From NCBI RefSeq assembly GCF_012927275.1, contig NZ_JABBGG010000010.1:62001-126000 (forward strand): DNA of 64,000 nucleotides. The letters run 5' to 3'. The notes under the pieces are model-generated. The model saw nothing but the letters and a program-made list of their open reading frames with translations. It was not told the DNA's origin and made no database searches. The first letter of the stretch is position 1; each line of letters opens with the position of its first letter. The position numbers and the translations under genes were made by a program. The stretch is from Massilia polaris (lineage in GTDB: Bacteria > Pseudomonadota > Gammaproteobacteria > Burkholderiales > Burkholderiaceae_D). Below, one piece after another: positions 8,197 through 17,519 of the stretch.

Positions 8197-9414
8197 TCAG
8201 GTCGGGCTGGGAACATCGTGGGCGAGGTGGGGCGTGGTGCGGACCGCCATCAGGTAGCACATCAGTGACGCGACGGCGAAGGCAAACAGCACGCTGAACA
8301 ATAATACGGGCGAGGGGTTGTGCTGGATGAGGGCAGCCACCGCCAGCGGCCCGGCGGCTTTCGACAGCATCGACGGGCCCGCCATCGCGCCGGAGATCGC
8401 GCCGTAGTTCCTGCTGCCGAACATGGCCTGCGGAACGGTGCCGCGCACGATGGTCAGGATACCGTTGGATAAGCCGTACAAGGTGCAGAACAAGGCCATC
8501 GCCCATTGCCGGGTCCCGAAGAACAGCAAGGCCAGCAGGGCCGCGGGCAGCAGCGCAAAGGTGATCTTGCCGACGGTCTGCGGCATCAGGCCGCGCCCGA
8601 TCGTCATTTCGCCGATCCGCCCGGCCACCTGCATCGGCCCGATCAGCGCCGCCATGAAGACGACGGTGGCGATCGGGTGGCCGAAGTGCTGCAGGATCGG
8701 GATCAGGTGCACCGACAGGGCCGAGAAAATGAAGCTGTTGGCCGAAAACGCGAAGGCCAGCGTCCAGAACGCCGGGTGGCGCAGCGCTTCCTTCAACGTG
8801 AAGTCGGCGCGCGCGCCCGGCGTGCGGACGGCTTGCGCGTGGCGTGGCGCGCTGCCGCTCAGCATCAGGTGCAGCGGCAGGCACACGCACAGCTGGAGCG
8901 CGGCGTACCACAGGTAGGTCTCGCGCCAGCCGATCAGGGTATTGAGCTTGAGCGTCAGCGGCCAGAACACGGTGCTGGCAAAGCCGCCGAACAGGGTCAG
9001 GGTGGAAATGGCCTTGCGCGCGGACAGTCCGTATTGGTGGTTGATGGCGGCGAAGGCCGCTTCATACAAGGTTGCCGCCATCGACATCCCGAGCATGGTC
9101 CACGCCAGGTAGTAGGTCGGCACGTCGCGCGCCTGGCTGAGGACGATGAAGCCGAGGCCGCAGGCCAGCGACCCGGCCCCCATCACGAAGCGGCCCCCGA
9201 ACCGGTCGAGCAGCATGCCGACCGGCGCCGACACCAGCCCGCCGACCAGCAGGCACCACGAGAAAGCGCCGAACACGAGCTCGGCACGCCAGCCGAGTTC
9301 GCGCTGGATATCGCCGGCGAGAATCGCGAACGCGTAGTACAAGGTGCCCCAGGCAATGACCTGGGTGACTGCGAGGATGGGAATCGTATTGCGGGCGGGC
9401 GCGGCGTTATTCAT
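8197..9414 (-). CDS. MFS transporter
   Basis: 405 residues from the ATG at 9414, which has a GTGAAG-type ribosome site; the frame also opens at 9444. About twelve hydrophobic spans are visible, starting with VTQVIAWGTLYYAFAIL. An MFS A-loop-like MLLDRFGGRF (about 73-82) follows spans 1-2, and the central loop (about 190-210) is short and basic. Substrate is unknown. Its stop touches the start of the M20 peptidase gene, so a peptide or amino-acid derivative exporter/importer working with that enzyme is plausible but unproven. Confidence 0.88.
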   Translation of the reverse strand: MNNAAPARNTIPILAVTQVIAWGTLYYAFAILAGDIQRELGWRAELVFGAFSWCLLVGGLVSAPVGMLLDRFGGRFVMGAGSLACGLGFIVLSQARDVPTYYLAWTMLGMSMAATLYEAAFAAINHQYGLSARKAISTLTLFGGFASTVFWPLTLKLNTLIGWRETYLWYAALQLCVCLPLHLMLSGSAPRHAQAVRTPGARADFTLKEALRHPAFWTLAFAFSANSFIFSALSVHLIPILQHFGHPIATVVFMAALIGPMQVAGRIGEMTIGRGLMPQTVGKITFALLPAALLALLFFGTRQWAMALFCTLYGLSNGILTIVRGTVPQAMFGSRNYGAISGAMAGPSMLSKAAGPLAVAALIQHNPSPVLLFSVLFAFAVASLMCYLMAVRTTPHLAHDVPSPT

Positions 9415-9498
9415 GTCTTCACGGGTTGGCGCTTGCACTCGCACCTATCGTGAAAGAATAACATGCTTAGGAGAAATTGCCGGGATGGGGCCTGGCAC

Positions 9499-9804
9499 TC
9501 AGGGATCGCGCCGGCGCGTCTTCCTGACCACGCCGTCGGGGCCGACCAGCACCACGAACTCGGTGTAGCGATCGGCACCGGCCGGCGACAGGTAGAGCCA
9601 GGCTTCGTAGCCGCTGTCGAACACGATGGCTTTGGTGTTGCCGAGGGCCGCAAGCAGTTCGGCCCGGGTGGTGACGCCGGCAATGACCGCCTGCGAAAAA
9701 CGGGCCGGGGCGACCACCGTGCCGGGAGGCGGCGGGGCGCTGGCGCAGGCGCCCAGCAGCACGGCGCACAGCACCGGCAGCAGGCGGACGCACTGGGTAG
9801 TCAT
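9499..9804 (-). CDS. Small lipoprotein resembling SmpA/BamE/OmlA
   Basis: 101 residues. A lipoprotein signal peptide has lipobox LLGAC (Cys about 20). The mature part has the pattern of the SmpA/OmlA fold: a GVTTRAELLAALG helix followed by strands including EAWLYLSP and FVVLVGPDGVV. Such proteins are outer-membrane lipoproteins; this one lacks features that would call it BamE itself. The start overlaps the stop of the upstream gene by 4 bases, so the pair is translationally coupled. Confidence 0.72.
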   Translation of the reverse strand: MTTQCVRLLPVLCAVLLGACASAPPPPGTVVAPARFSQAVIAGVTTRAELLAALGNTKAIVFDSGYEAWLYLSPAGADRYTEFVVLVGPDGVVRKTRRRDP

Positions 9805-10628
9805 GGCGGCGCTCCCGCCGGTTCTTCCATGTACGCGAATTCGACCATGGTGTCGTCGGGCCAGGACTTGTCCCAGAGCGGCGCGTAGTAGCTGCGGTCG
9901 AGCAGCACCTGGCAGTCGCAGAAGGGCAGCGATTCCCGTGTTTCATTGCCGCCCGCGTACAGCAGCTTGAACGGCAGCACTTCGCTGCGGGCGCCGTGGC
10001 GCAAGGTGACGCTGAACACCGGCCTCCCGGCAAAGAACAGATAGTTGCCGTCCTCCGAGGAACATACCTGCTCGGTGTCGGTCAGCGCATTGGTCAGCCA
10101 GGCGAACATCGGCGACGTATTCGAGATCAGGCCGGAGTCCATGCCGACCCGGCATTCGAGGCGCAGGTCGCCAAGGCGGCGCGTGCCTTCCGGCAGGCCG
10201 GGGGTCTGGACCCAGGCGCGCCAGGTCATGCTGGTCGACTTGCGGTTGGCGACGACCGCCGCGTCTTCGCGCAGCGCCTGTTCATTGCGTTCCAGGATAA
10301 AGCTGTTGTCGGGGGCAAGTTTTACCGGCAAGGTGATGTTGTCGCCCGCGACGCGCAAGCTGATGTCGTCCATTTTGGCATTCGGCAGGCGCGGCAGCAG
10401 GCGGAAGCGCAAGGTGGCGGCAGGCGCGTAGCCGCGGTCGCGGACGAACCGGTCCATGCCCCTGATCATCTTGCGGTAGGACTTGTCGACCGGGTCGCGC
10501 ACGTACGGGACGTGCACGGTTGCGATGGGTCCTGCCTGCGCCTTGCCATCCCGGGCCGCGAACGCGGGCAGGCCGCTGCTCCACGCGAGCGCGGCAACGG
10601 CGGCGGCAGGGAGCAAGTGTTTAAACAT
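9801..10628 (-). CDS. Exported protein of unknown function
   Basis: 275 residues from ATG 10628; the in-frame start at 10667 adds 13 residues ahead of the signal peptide. The signal peptide runs to about LPAFA. The mature part has two Cys pairs (LECRV and QVCSSE; PFCDCQV) and alternating strands such as FRLLPRL and SVTLRH. I do not recognise the family. Coupled by a 4-base overlap to the SmpA-like lipoprotein downstream, so a joint envelope role is likely. The upstream end overlaps the frame of a truncated MEDS domain. Confidence 0.7.
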   Translation of the reverse strand: MFKHLLPAAAVAALAWSSGLPAFAARDGKAQAGPIATVHVPYVRDPVDKSYRKMIRGMDRFVRDRGYAPAATLRFRLLPRLPNAKMDDISLRVAGDNITLPVKLAPDNSFILERNEQALREDAAVVANRKSTSMTWRAWVQTPGLPEGTRRLGDLRLECRVGMDSGLISNTSPMFAWLTNALTDTEQVCSSEDGNYLFFAGRPVFSVTLRHGARSEVLPFKLLYAGGNETRESLPFCDCQVLLDRSYYAPLWDKSWPDDTMVEFAYMEEPAGAPP

Positions 10629-10699
10629 TTGCCAAGTGTACGGCGTTCGCGCCTGTGCCCGGCGCACAGCTGCGGGGTGGGCTGGTCAGGCGTGCAGGG

Positions 10700-10978
10700 G
10701 CTGCCCGGCCAGGTCTGGTCCGGCAGGCCGTTCGCCATGAACAGCGGCAGCATGTGGTTGGCGTCGATGGGGATGTAGTTGTGCGCGGTGTCGCCGCCGA
10801 GCAGGCCGCGCTGGGCCAGCGTGTTTTCCAGCTGGTCGAGGTGATTGCGCGCGGCGATCACGATGCCTTTATCGCCGCCGGACAGGGCTGCGCCGATAAA
10901 ATCGGCCAGCCCGGCAATGAGGAAACGTTCGTTCTCGTAGAACTGGACAAGGTGGGCCTGCGGCCCATGGCTGTGCAT
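10700..10978 (-). pseudogene. Truncated MEDS (DcmR-type sensory) domain
   Basis: The N-terminal 90 residues carry the MEDS pattern: HLVQFYENERFLIAGLADFI, then KGIVIAARNHLDQLE and IPIDANHMLPLFMANGLPD. MEDS domains normally run longer and are usually joined to a histidine kinase or output domain. Here similarity stops near 10700 and the frame then runs to 10466 through the start of the neighbouring exported-protein gene, giving residues with no domain character. I read it as a 3'-truncated remnant, although a short stand-alone MEDS protein cannot be excluded. Confidence 0.6.
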
Positions 10979-11022
10979 TGCCTACACCCGGTGTGGTTAG
11001 CAAAGACCATTAGACCCAGGTC

Positions 11023-11044
11023 CGGGGGCCAAGTTCAGCCCCCG
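11023..11044. terminator. GC-rich hairpin after the DUF882 peptidase gene
   Basis: Arms CGGGGGC (11023-11029) and GCCCCCG (11038-11044) flank an 8-base loop, directly past the stop of the minus-strand gene at 11049. No T-run follows, so termination strength is uncertain. Confidence 0.4.
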
Positions 11045-11048
11045 ATTG

Positions 11049-11594
11049 CTACCAGGTACGGACCCGGCCTGTGTCCATGTGCACGAATTGCGAGCTCGGA
11101 TAGTAGCCGACGCCACCGCCACGCACGGCCAGTGCCGCCTTGTGCAGCTGCGCCAGGTCGCGGCCCGGCATGCGGATGTCGATCGCCTTGCCTTCCAGGT
11201 GCATGCTGTGCCTGGCCACGCCGCCGCTGGCCGCTGCCAGCTTGCGGTTGGTCTCGGGCGAACGGTAGCCGGAAATGACGTGCAGCACATCGGTACCGCC
11301 GAATTTGTCCGACACACGGTCGAGCAGCATCAGCAGCTGCGGATCGATCTGCGAAATGGTGTTGCTGCGGTGATCGCGCAACAGCTTGTTGATGTCCTTC
11401 AGCGCGTCGGGCACGTACTGGCCTTCGGCCCAGAAAATGCTGCGCAGGCTTTCACCGGTGTGCGTGTTGTACAAGCGCACGGTGCGCTCGACTGGCTCGA
11501 CTTTGGTGGTTTGGGTGGCGCGGGCAAAAGCCGGGACGCTGAGGGCAGACGCCAGGACGACTGAGCTTTTAAGGAATGAGCGGCGTTGGTTCAT
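11049..11594 (-). CDS. Tat-exported DUF882/YcbK-type murein peptidase (M15-like)
   Basis: 181 residues. N-terminal RRSFLK followed by a mildly hydrophobic stretch to AFARA is a Tat-type signal. The mature domain is the YcbK/DUF882 family: LLRDHRSNTISQIDPQLL, VISGYRSPETNR, the zinc-binding SMHLEGKAIDIRM (His and Asp), and VGYYPSSQFVHMDTG with the last His. MepK (YcbK) of E. coli is a murein endopeptidase. Length and ligands are complete, so an active peptidoglycan hydrolase in the periplasm is expected. Stand-alone gene. Confidence 0.9.
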   Translation of the reverse strand: MNQRRSFLKSSVVLASALSVPAFARATQTTKVEPVERTVRLYNTHTGESLRSIFWAEGQYVPDALKDINKLLRDHRSNTISQIDPQLLMLLDRVSDKFGGTDVLHVISGYRSPETNRKLAAASGGVARHSMHLEGKAIDIRMPGRDLAQLHKAALAVRGGGVGYYPSSQFVHMDTGRVRTW

Positions 11595-11709
11595 GGTGAT
11601 CCTCCTCCATGTTCACAGACCTTCCATCATACACGGACGAGAGCGAAATCGTGCATGCAACCGTGTGCATGCACGCCGCCAACTGTGGCGGGCTTGCCGG
11701 CCTTGCAAG

Positions 11710-12150
11710 CTATTCGACGCTGACGCCGGCCCCTCCCTTGTTGAGCACGCAACGGCTGGCCACGCAGGACGCGCCCGGGTCGCTTTCCATCATGCAATTG
11801 GACAGCATCCCGCTACGTTCGTTTTCAGCCTTGCGGGCCGCCGCGTACTGCTCACCCAGGGCCATCAGGCGCTTGCTGTCGCCCGATTTGGTCGAATAGG
11901 CTGCATAGCCCTCGGGACCGCCACAGGATTTGTGTCCGACAGGCATGGTGCGGCACTGGCCGCCGTTGTCGCAGGCGGCGCTGCCAATTTCTGCCTGGAT
12001 CTTTTGCCACAATCCCTGGTGCATCTGGCCGGCCGGGGCCGCTGCCGCGGGCGAGTCGCCGTTAGCGGAAACGCCACTGCAGGCCGCCAGGCCGAACAGC
12101 AGGGCAAGCGCGCCGAATCGCACGGCGCCGAATCGAGTCGTATTTTTCAT
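11710..12150 (-). CDS. Cysteine-rich small lipoprotein, unknown function
   Basis: 146 residues with a lipoprotein signal (LFGLAAC, Cys about 24). The mature part has three Cys-containing patches (SAACDNGGQCRT, HKSCGGPEG, LSNCMMES then ASCVASRC), spaced as if forming disulfides. I do not know a characterised homologue. It is monocistronic and divergent from the M28 peptidase at 12288. The paired cysteines fit an extracytoplasmic location. Confidence 0.68.
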   Translation of the reverse strand: MKNTTRFGAVRFGALALLFGLAACSGVSANGDSPAAAAPAGQMHQGLWQKIQAEIGSAACDNGGQCRTMPVGHKSCGGPEGYAAYSTKSGDSKRLMALGEQYAAARKAENERSGMLSNCMMESDPGASCVASRCVLNKGGAGVSVE

Positions 12151-12287
12151 GCCGCCTATCTTCTACCGTCAATACTAAAATGGCAAGCGCCGCACGTTTG
12201 CCGATACGTTGCGATGCAGCACCATCGACTCCGGGCTTCTGCTAGAGTGAGGCTCCGATCCACACCCGAATCCCCGAGGAAATACCC

Positions 12288-13913
12288 GTGCTAAAACACC
12301 GACTGATCCTTGCCGGCGGCATGCTGGCGCTGGCCGCCAGTTGCAGCGCCGGCGCCGCAGCCGTTGCCGACAAGAACATGATCCGCGCCCACCTGAGCTT
12401 CCTGGCCGATGACCTGCTCGAGGGCCGCGAGACCGGCAGCCGCGGCTACGACATCGCGGCCCGCTATGTGGCGTCGCAATTCCTCCAGTACGGCGTCAAG
12501 CCGAAGGGCGACAAGGATGGCTACCTGCAGCACGTGCCGCTGCGCGCGACGCACCTGGTGCAGGAGTCGCCGGTGGTCGAGCTGCGCACGGCGCGCGGCA
12601 CCGAGACGCTGGCCTGGCTCGACGATTACGCGGTCAGCGGCAGCCTGCTGGAAGACCAGTCGGAGGTGACGGCGCCGCTGGTGTTCGTCGGCTACGGCAT
12701 CCAGGCAGCTCGCCTCGGCCATAACGATTACGCCAACATCGATGTCAAGGGCAAGATTGTGGTGGTGCTGGCCGGCAAGCCGGGCAGTTTCCCGACCGAA
12801 GAGGGCGCCCACTTCGCCAGCGGCGACCACAAGCGCGGCCTGGCGGTGCAGCATGGGGCGGTCGGCATGGTCACCCTGCAGACCCCGGTGGCCGAAAAAG
12901 CCGCGCCGTTCTCGAAGAACAAGGACTACCGCCACATCCCGGCGATGAGCTGGGTGCAGGCCGACGGCACGCCGGCGCGCGAAGTGGCGAGCATGCAGAA
13001 CCGGGTCAGCCTCAGCATTCCCGCATCGAAGAAACTGTTCTCGCAGGTCGACCTGCGGCTCGACGATATCTATGCGCTGGCCACCGCCAACCGGCCGGTC
13101 CCGCACCTGGACCTGAACATGTCGATGCGCATGTTTAAGAAGAGCCTGCGCTCCGAGGTCAGCAGCAGCAACGTGGCCGGCATGATCGAGGGCAGCGACC
13201 CGGTGCTTAAGAACGAGTACGTGGTGTTCACCGCCCACCTCGACCACCTCGGGCAGGTCAAGGAACGCAGCGGCGACAATATTTTCAACGGCGCCATGGA
13301 CAACAGCACCGGCGTGGCGACGCTGATCGAAGCTGCGCGCCTGTTCACCGCATCGGGCGTGCAGCCGAAACGCTCGATCCTGTTCGTCGCCGTCACCGGC
13401 GAGGAAAAGGGATTGCTGGGGGCCGACTACTTTGCCACCAACCCGACCGTGCCGCGCGGCTCGATCGTCGCCAATGTCAACCTCGACATGCCGCTGCTTG
13501 TATACGACTTCAATAATGTGATGGCGTTCGGCGCCGAGCACTCGACCCTGAAGGGCACCGCCACGCGCGCGCTGAAGAAGATGGGCATGGACCTGATTCC
13601 CGACCCGTGGCCGGAGATGGGCCTGTTCACCCGTTCCGACCACTACATGTTCGTGCGCCAGGGGATCCCGTCGATCTTCCTCGCCACCGGCATGGGCTCG
13701 GCGCGCAAGGACGAGAATCCGGGCAAGCTGTGGAACGAGTTCCTGACCAAACGCTACCACCAGCCGAACGACGACCTGACCCAGCCGATCAACTACGACG
13801 CCGCCGCGCGTTTCGCCCAGCTCAATTACAACATTGCGCGCGAGATCGCCGATGCGCCGGTGCGCCCGGCCTGGAACAAGGACGACTTCTTCGGAGATAC
13901 GTTCTCGAAATAA
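12288..13913 (+). CDS. Exported M28 family peptidase with PA domain
   Basis: 541 residues, GTG start with GAGGAA about 8 bases upstream. A signal peptide (to about GAAA) is followed by an N-terminal lid (LSFLADDLLEGRETGSRG). A PA insert lies at about 125-260. The zinc peptidase core has FTAHLDHLG (His/Asp), NGAMDNSTGVATLIE (bridging Asp), AVTGEEKGLLGADY (catalytic Glu-Glu) and RSDHYMFVRQGIPSI (C-terminal His). All ligands are present. Aminopeptidase activity on peptides in the periplasm or outside is expected. A second, related enzyme lies at 55292. Confidence 0.93.
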   Translation: MLKHRLILAGGMLALAASCSAGAAAVADKNMIRAHLSFLADDLLEGRETGSRGYDIAARYVASQFLQYGVKPKGDKDGYLQHVPLRATHLVQESPVVELRTARGTETLAWLDDYAVSGSLLEDQSEVTAPLVFVGYGIQAARLGHNDYANIDVKGKIVVVLAGKPGSFPTEEGAHFASGDHKRGLAVQHGAVGMVTLQTPVAEKAAPFSKNKDYRHIPAMSWVQADGTPAREVASMQNRVSLSIPASKKLFSQVDLRLDDIYALATANRPVPHLDLNMSMRMFKKSLRSEVSSSNVAGMIEGSDPVLKNEYVVFTAHLDHLGQVKERSGDNIFNGAMDNSTGVATLIEAARLFTASGVQPKRSILFVAVTGEEKGLLGADYFATNPTVPRGSIVANVNLDMPLLVYDFNNVMAFGAEHSTLKGTATRALKKMGMDLIPDPWPEMGLFTRSDHYMFVRQGIPSIFLATGMGSARKDENPGKLWNEFLTKRYHQPNDDLTQPINYDAAARFAQLNYNIAREIADAPVRPAWNKDDFFGDTFSK

Positions 13914-14023
13914 GCGGTCCGCGCAGGCATCGTTGAGATGCCTCAAGCGCGGCACCGAATGCCAAAACGGAGCGAGCGCAGGTCCGTCCTACCTGGACCC
14001 CGACTTTTGCGCTGTGCTTCCCA

Positions 14024-15426
14024 ATGGCCAGAATGCCCCCCGATCCGCAAGCTGACATCCAGCCCGGCGGCGCCGCGCCGCGCGCGGTGATCGGGCTGGC
14101 CGAGGCCGTCGCGCTGATCATCGGCGTGGTCATCGGCGCCGGCATCTTCAAGGCGCCCTCGCTGGTCGCGGGCCTGACCGGCCAGGCCGGCTGGATGTTC
14201 GCCGCCTGGGCGCTGGGCGGGCTGATGTCGGTGGCCGGCGCGCTCTGCTACGCCGAACTGAGCACCGCGTACGCGCACGTCGGCGGCGACTATCATTTCC
14301 TGCACCGGGCCTACGGGCGCCAGGTGTCCTTCCTGTTTGCCTGGGCCCGCTTTTCGGTCATCGCCACCGGCTCGATCGCGCTGCTCGGCTTCGTGTTCGG
14401 CGACTACATGCAGCGCGTGCTGCCGCTGGGCGACCCTGGCGCGCCATGGGGGCGGCGGCGTATGCGGCGCTGGCCATCATCGCGCTGTCGTGGCTCAACA
14501 TTCGCAGCGTCAGGACGGGCACCTTCGCCCAGGCCTGGCTGACCACGATCGAGGTCAGCGGGCTGGCGCTGATCGTGTTCGCGGCGCTGTTCCTGGTCGC
14601 CGGCGGCGGCGCGCCGCCCGCAGAGACCGCGGCGGCCGCCACCCCGGCCTGGCCGGCGTCGTTCGGCCTGGCGATGGTGTTCGTGCTGCTGACCTACGGC
14701 GGCTGGAACGAAGCGGCCTGCCTGAGCGCCGAACTGCTGGACGTGCGCCGCAACATGGTGCGCGCGCTGGTGCTGTCGCTGCTCATCATCACCGCGCTGT
14801 ACCTGCTGGTGACCTGGGCCTGCTGGAAGGGCCTTGGCATGGCCGCGATGAGCCGTTCCGACGCCGTCGCCGCCGACCTGCTGCGGGCGGCGTTCGGCGC
14901 GCCCGGCGCCGCCACCATCTCGCTGGTCATCGCCATCGCCGCGCTGACCTCGATCAACGCCACCATCATCGTCGGCGCCCGCTGCAGCTACGCGGCCGGG
15001 CGCGACTGGCCGGTGCTGCGCCGCCTCGCCGTGTGGGACGCGCGCCGCGGCACCCCCGCCAACGCGCTGCGGGCCCAGTGCGCCGCCGCGCTGCTGCTGG
15101 TGCTGGCAGGCGCCTGGAGCGGCAGCGGCTTCAAGTCGATGGTCGAATTCACCGCACCCGTGTTCTGGCTGTTCTTCCTGCTGGCCGGCCTGTGGCTGTT
15201 CGTGCTGCGGGTGCGCGAGCCGGCCACGGCGCGGCCGTTCCGCGTGCCGCTGTTCCCGTTGGTGCCGCTGGCGTTCTGTGCGATGTGCGCCTACATGCTC
15301 TGGTCGCGCCTGTCGTATGTTTACAGCCAGTCGCTGGGCGGCTGGAACGCGGCATGGGTCGGCGTCGCCGTGCTGGCGCTGGGCTGCGTACTGCTCCATT
15401 TTGCCGGCCGCAGCAGGGCGGCGTGA
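14024..15426 (+). pseudogene. APC-family amino-acid permease, broken by a single-base frameshift
   Basis: The first frame (14024 on) encodes the start of an APC permease: AVALIIGVVIGAGIFKAP in TM1, then about 140 residues, ending correctly near LPLGDPGAP. The rest of the transporter (AAYAALAIIALSWLNIRSV through TM12) continues in the +2-shifted frame from about 14446 to the TGA at 15426. The switch lies at a run of five G at about 14447, where six G would keep one frame. Joined, the product would be about 467 residues, normal for the family. Either a one-base deletion (pseudogene), a sequencing error in a homopolymer, or a slippage site. Confidence 0.85.
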
Positions 15427-15467
15427 CACTTTCCCTTTAATTTTGTAGACTTTCTTAAGGAGCCGCC

Positions 15468-16088
15468 ATGAGATCCCCACATCGCACCGACCGTCCCTCC
15501 GGCTTGCTTGCCCGGCTGGCGCTGATCGCCATGCTGGCCAGTGGCGCCGCCGCGCAGGCCTGGGCCCAGTCGCCGCGCCTGGACGTTCCTTTCGTGCCGA
15601 CGCCCCAGCCGGTGGTCGACCGCATGCTCGACCTGGCCAAGGTCAGGCCCGACGACCTGATCTACGACCTCGGCAGCGGCGACGGCCGCATCGTCATCAC
15701 GGCGGCCAAGCGCTACGGCGCGCGCGGCATCGGCATCGACCTCGACCCGCGACGCATCCGCGAAGCGCGCGACAACGCGCGCGAGGCCGGCGTCGAAGGC
15801 AAGGTCCAGTTCGTCAACGGCGACCTGTTCAAGACTGACCTGTCGAACGCCAGCGTGGTGACGCTGTATTTGCTCAACAGCGTCAACCGCGACCTGCGGC
15901 CCCAGTTGTGGAAGCAGCTCAAGGTCGGCACGCGGGTGGTGTCGCATGCCTTCGACATGGGCGACGAGTGGCCGCCGGAGCGGGTCGATGAGGTCGAGGG
16001 CCGCACCATTTATTACTGGACCATCAGCGAGGCGAACAAGCGCGCGGCGCAGCGCAGCGCGGGCGCGGACGGCCGGTCGCGGCGCTGA
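15468..16088 (+). CDS. Class I SAM-dependent methyltransferase with N-terminal signal peptide
   Basis: 206 residues; AAGGAG lies 5 bases before the ATG. A hydrophobic segment (about 16-33, ending AQAWAQ) looks like a cleavable signal peptide. It is followed by a complete Rossmann methyltransferase: motif I IYDLGSGDGRIVI, motif II IGIDLDP, and a FVNGDLFKTDL acidic loop. The C-terminal part is short. The fold resembles small protein-lysine methyltransferases of the FAM173/ATPSCKMT type. Export is odd because SAM is cytoplasmic; the segment could instead be a membrane anchor with the enzyme facing inward. Substrate unknown. Confidence 0.8.
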   Translation: MRSPHRTDRPSGLLARLALIAMLASGAAAQAWAQSPRLDVPFVPTPQPVVDRMLDLAKVRPDDLIYDLGSGDGRIVITAAKRYGARGIGIDLDPRRIREARDNAREAGVEGKVQFVNGDLFKTDLSNASVVTLYLLNSVNRDLRPQLWKQLKVGTRVVSHAFDMGDEWPPERVDEVEGRTIYYWTISEANKRAAQRSAGADGRSRR

Positions 16089-16256
16089 GCTGAGCAAAGC
16101 GGCCAGGCACGGCACCTAGGCTGGCGCCGCGCCGCCGGCCTTGACCTGGCGGCGCGACCTATCTATGCTTTTCGGGTACCGCCGTGTTCGTCCACCGGAG
16201 CCGGCAATTGTTAAACCTGCCAATCTTCGACTGGACCTGCCGATGCCGACCTGCCA

Positions 16257-17465
16257 ATGAGGGTGCTCCTCCGTGCCATTGCCATGACTGCCAGCGCGTG
16301 TATTGTCCTTAGCACTGCCGGTTGCGCCGTGCTCGCGCCGCGCACCGCCCCGCTCGACGCCGCGCGCTTCGCGCAGATCGACCATGCGATCGACAGCGTG
16401 ATCGGCGAACGGCGCATGCCGGGCGCGGTCTTCCACCTGGAACGCGCCGGCATGGCCTACCAGAAGGCGTTCGGCAGCTACAGTTATGAGGAGGGCGCGG
16501 CGGCGGTCACGCCAGCCACCGTGTTCGATGCGGCCTCGCTGACCAAGATCGTCGCCACGGCGCCGTCGGTGCTGCTGCTGGCCGAGGACGGGCGCATCGC
16601 GCTCGACGCCCCGCTGGTGCGCTACCTGCCCGAATGCGCGGGCCAGGGTCGCGACCCGATCACCGTGCGCCACCTGCTGACGCATACCTCGGGCCTGCCG
16701 GCCGGCTTGCCGGCCATGCCGGCGTGGCAGGGCCTGGCGCGCGCGCTCGAACTGGCCTGCAGCCGCACCCCGACCGATGCGCCCGGCAGCGCTTTCCGCT
16801 ATTCGGACGTGAACTACATCCTGCTTGGCGAACTGGTGCGGCGCGTTTCGGGCACGCCGCTCGACCGCTTTGCGCGGGAGCGCATCTTTACGCCGCTGGC
16901 CATGCGCGACAGCGGCTTCGTGCCGCTGGCGGCGTTCGATGCGGTCCGCATCGCGCCGACCCAGCGCCTGCCGGGCGACGGCCTGCGCCTCCTGCAGGGC
17001 GAGGTGCACGACCCGACCGCGCGCCGCATGGAGGGCGTGGCTGGCTCGGCCGGGCTGTTCACCACCGCACACGACCTGGCCCGCTTCGCCCGCATGCTGC
17101 TGGCCGGCGGCGAGCTCGATGGCGTGCGGGTGCTGTCGCGCGACAGCGTGCGCCTGATGACGACCGCGCAGACCGGCCCGGGCATCGTGGCGCTGCGCGG
17201 CATGGGCATGGACATCGACTCGCCGTTCGCGCGCCCGCGCGGCAAGCTGTTCCCGGTCGGCAGCTACGGCCATACCGGCTTCACTGGCTGCATCCTGTGG
17301 ATCGACCCGGCCTCGGGCACCTTCTATGTGCTGCTGTCGAACCGGGTCTATCCTGACGACCAGAACAACATCCTCGACCTGTACACCCGGCTCGGGACGC
17401 TCTCCGCCAAGGCGGTCGCCGGCTTCGATTTCGCCGCGCTGCACAAGACAAACCCCGGCAAATAG
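16257..17465 (+). CDS. Serine hydrolase lipoprotein, class C beta-lactamase/esterase family
   Basis: 402 residues. Lipobox around Cys23 (LSTAGC). The SxxK nucleophile motif is S94-L-T-K97; the second motif is Y182-S-D (Y-x-N-type with Asp as in many esterases). The C-terminal triad motif is GHTGFTG (HTG). Also HLLTHTSGLPAG, typical of this family. These enzymes include esterases and peptidoglycan or D-amino-peptide hydrolases; true beta-lactamase activity is not implied. No strong ribosome site was seen before the ATG. Followed by the formate dehydrogenase operon on the same strand after a 109-base gap. Confidence 0.88.
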   Translation: MRVLLRAIAMTASACIVLSTAGCAVLAPRTAPLDAARFAQIDHAIDSVIGERRMPGAVFHLERAGMAYQKAFGSYSYEEGAAAVTPATVFDAASLTKIVATAPSVLLLAEDGRIALDAPLVRYLPECAGQGRDPITVRHLLTHTSGLPAGLPAMPAWQGLARALELACSRTPTDAPGSAFRYSDVNYILLGELVRRVSGTPLDRFARERIFTPLAMRDSGFVPLAAFDAVRIAPTQRLPGDGLRLLQGEVHDPTARRMEGVAGSAGLFTTAHDLARFARMLLAGGELDGVRVLSRDSVRLMTTAQTGPGIVALRGMGMDIDSPFARPRGKLFPVGSYGHTGFTGCILWIDPASGTFYVLLSNRVYPDDQNNILDLYTRLGTLSAKAVAGFDFAALHKTNPGK

Positions 17466-17488
17466 GTACCGCCTGGCGTGTGGAAAAT

Positions 17489-17519
17489 TCTACCCTGCAC
17501 GGCAATCGTGCGGGGTAGA
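17489..17519. terminator. 13-bp hairpin between serine hydrolase and formate dehydrogenase operon
   Basis: Arms 17489-17501 and 17507-17519 pair over 13 positions with one G-T wobble and a 5-base loop (GCAAT). No T-run follows. It can end transcription of the serine hydrolase gene. It overlaps the -35 element proposed for the operon, so a regulatory role is also possible. Confidence 0.5.

Noticed and set aside
12291-13955. 554-codon minus-strand frame over the M28 peptidase
   Set aside because: Antisense shadow of a gene with all zinc ligands; no ribosome site and no recognisable motif.
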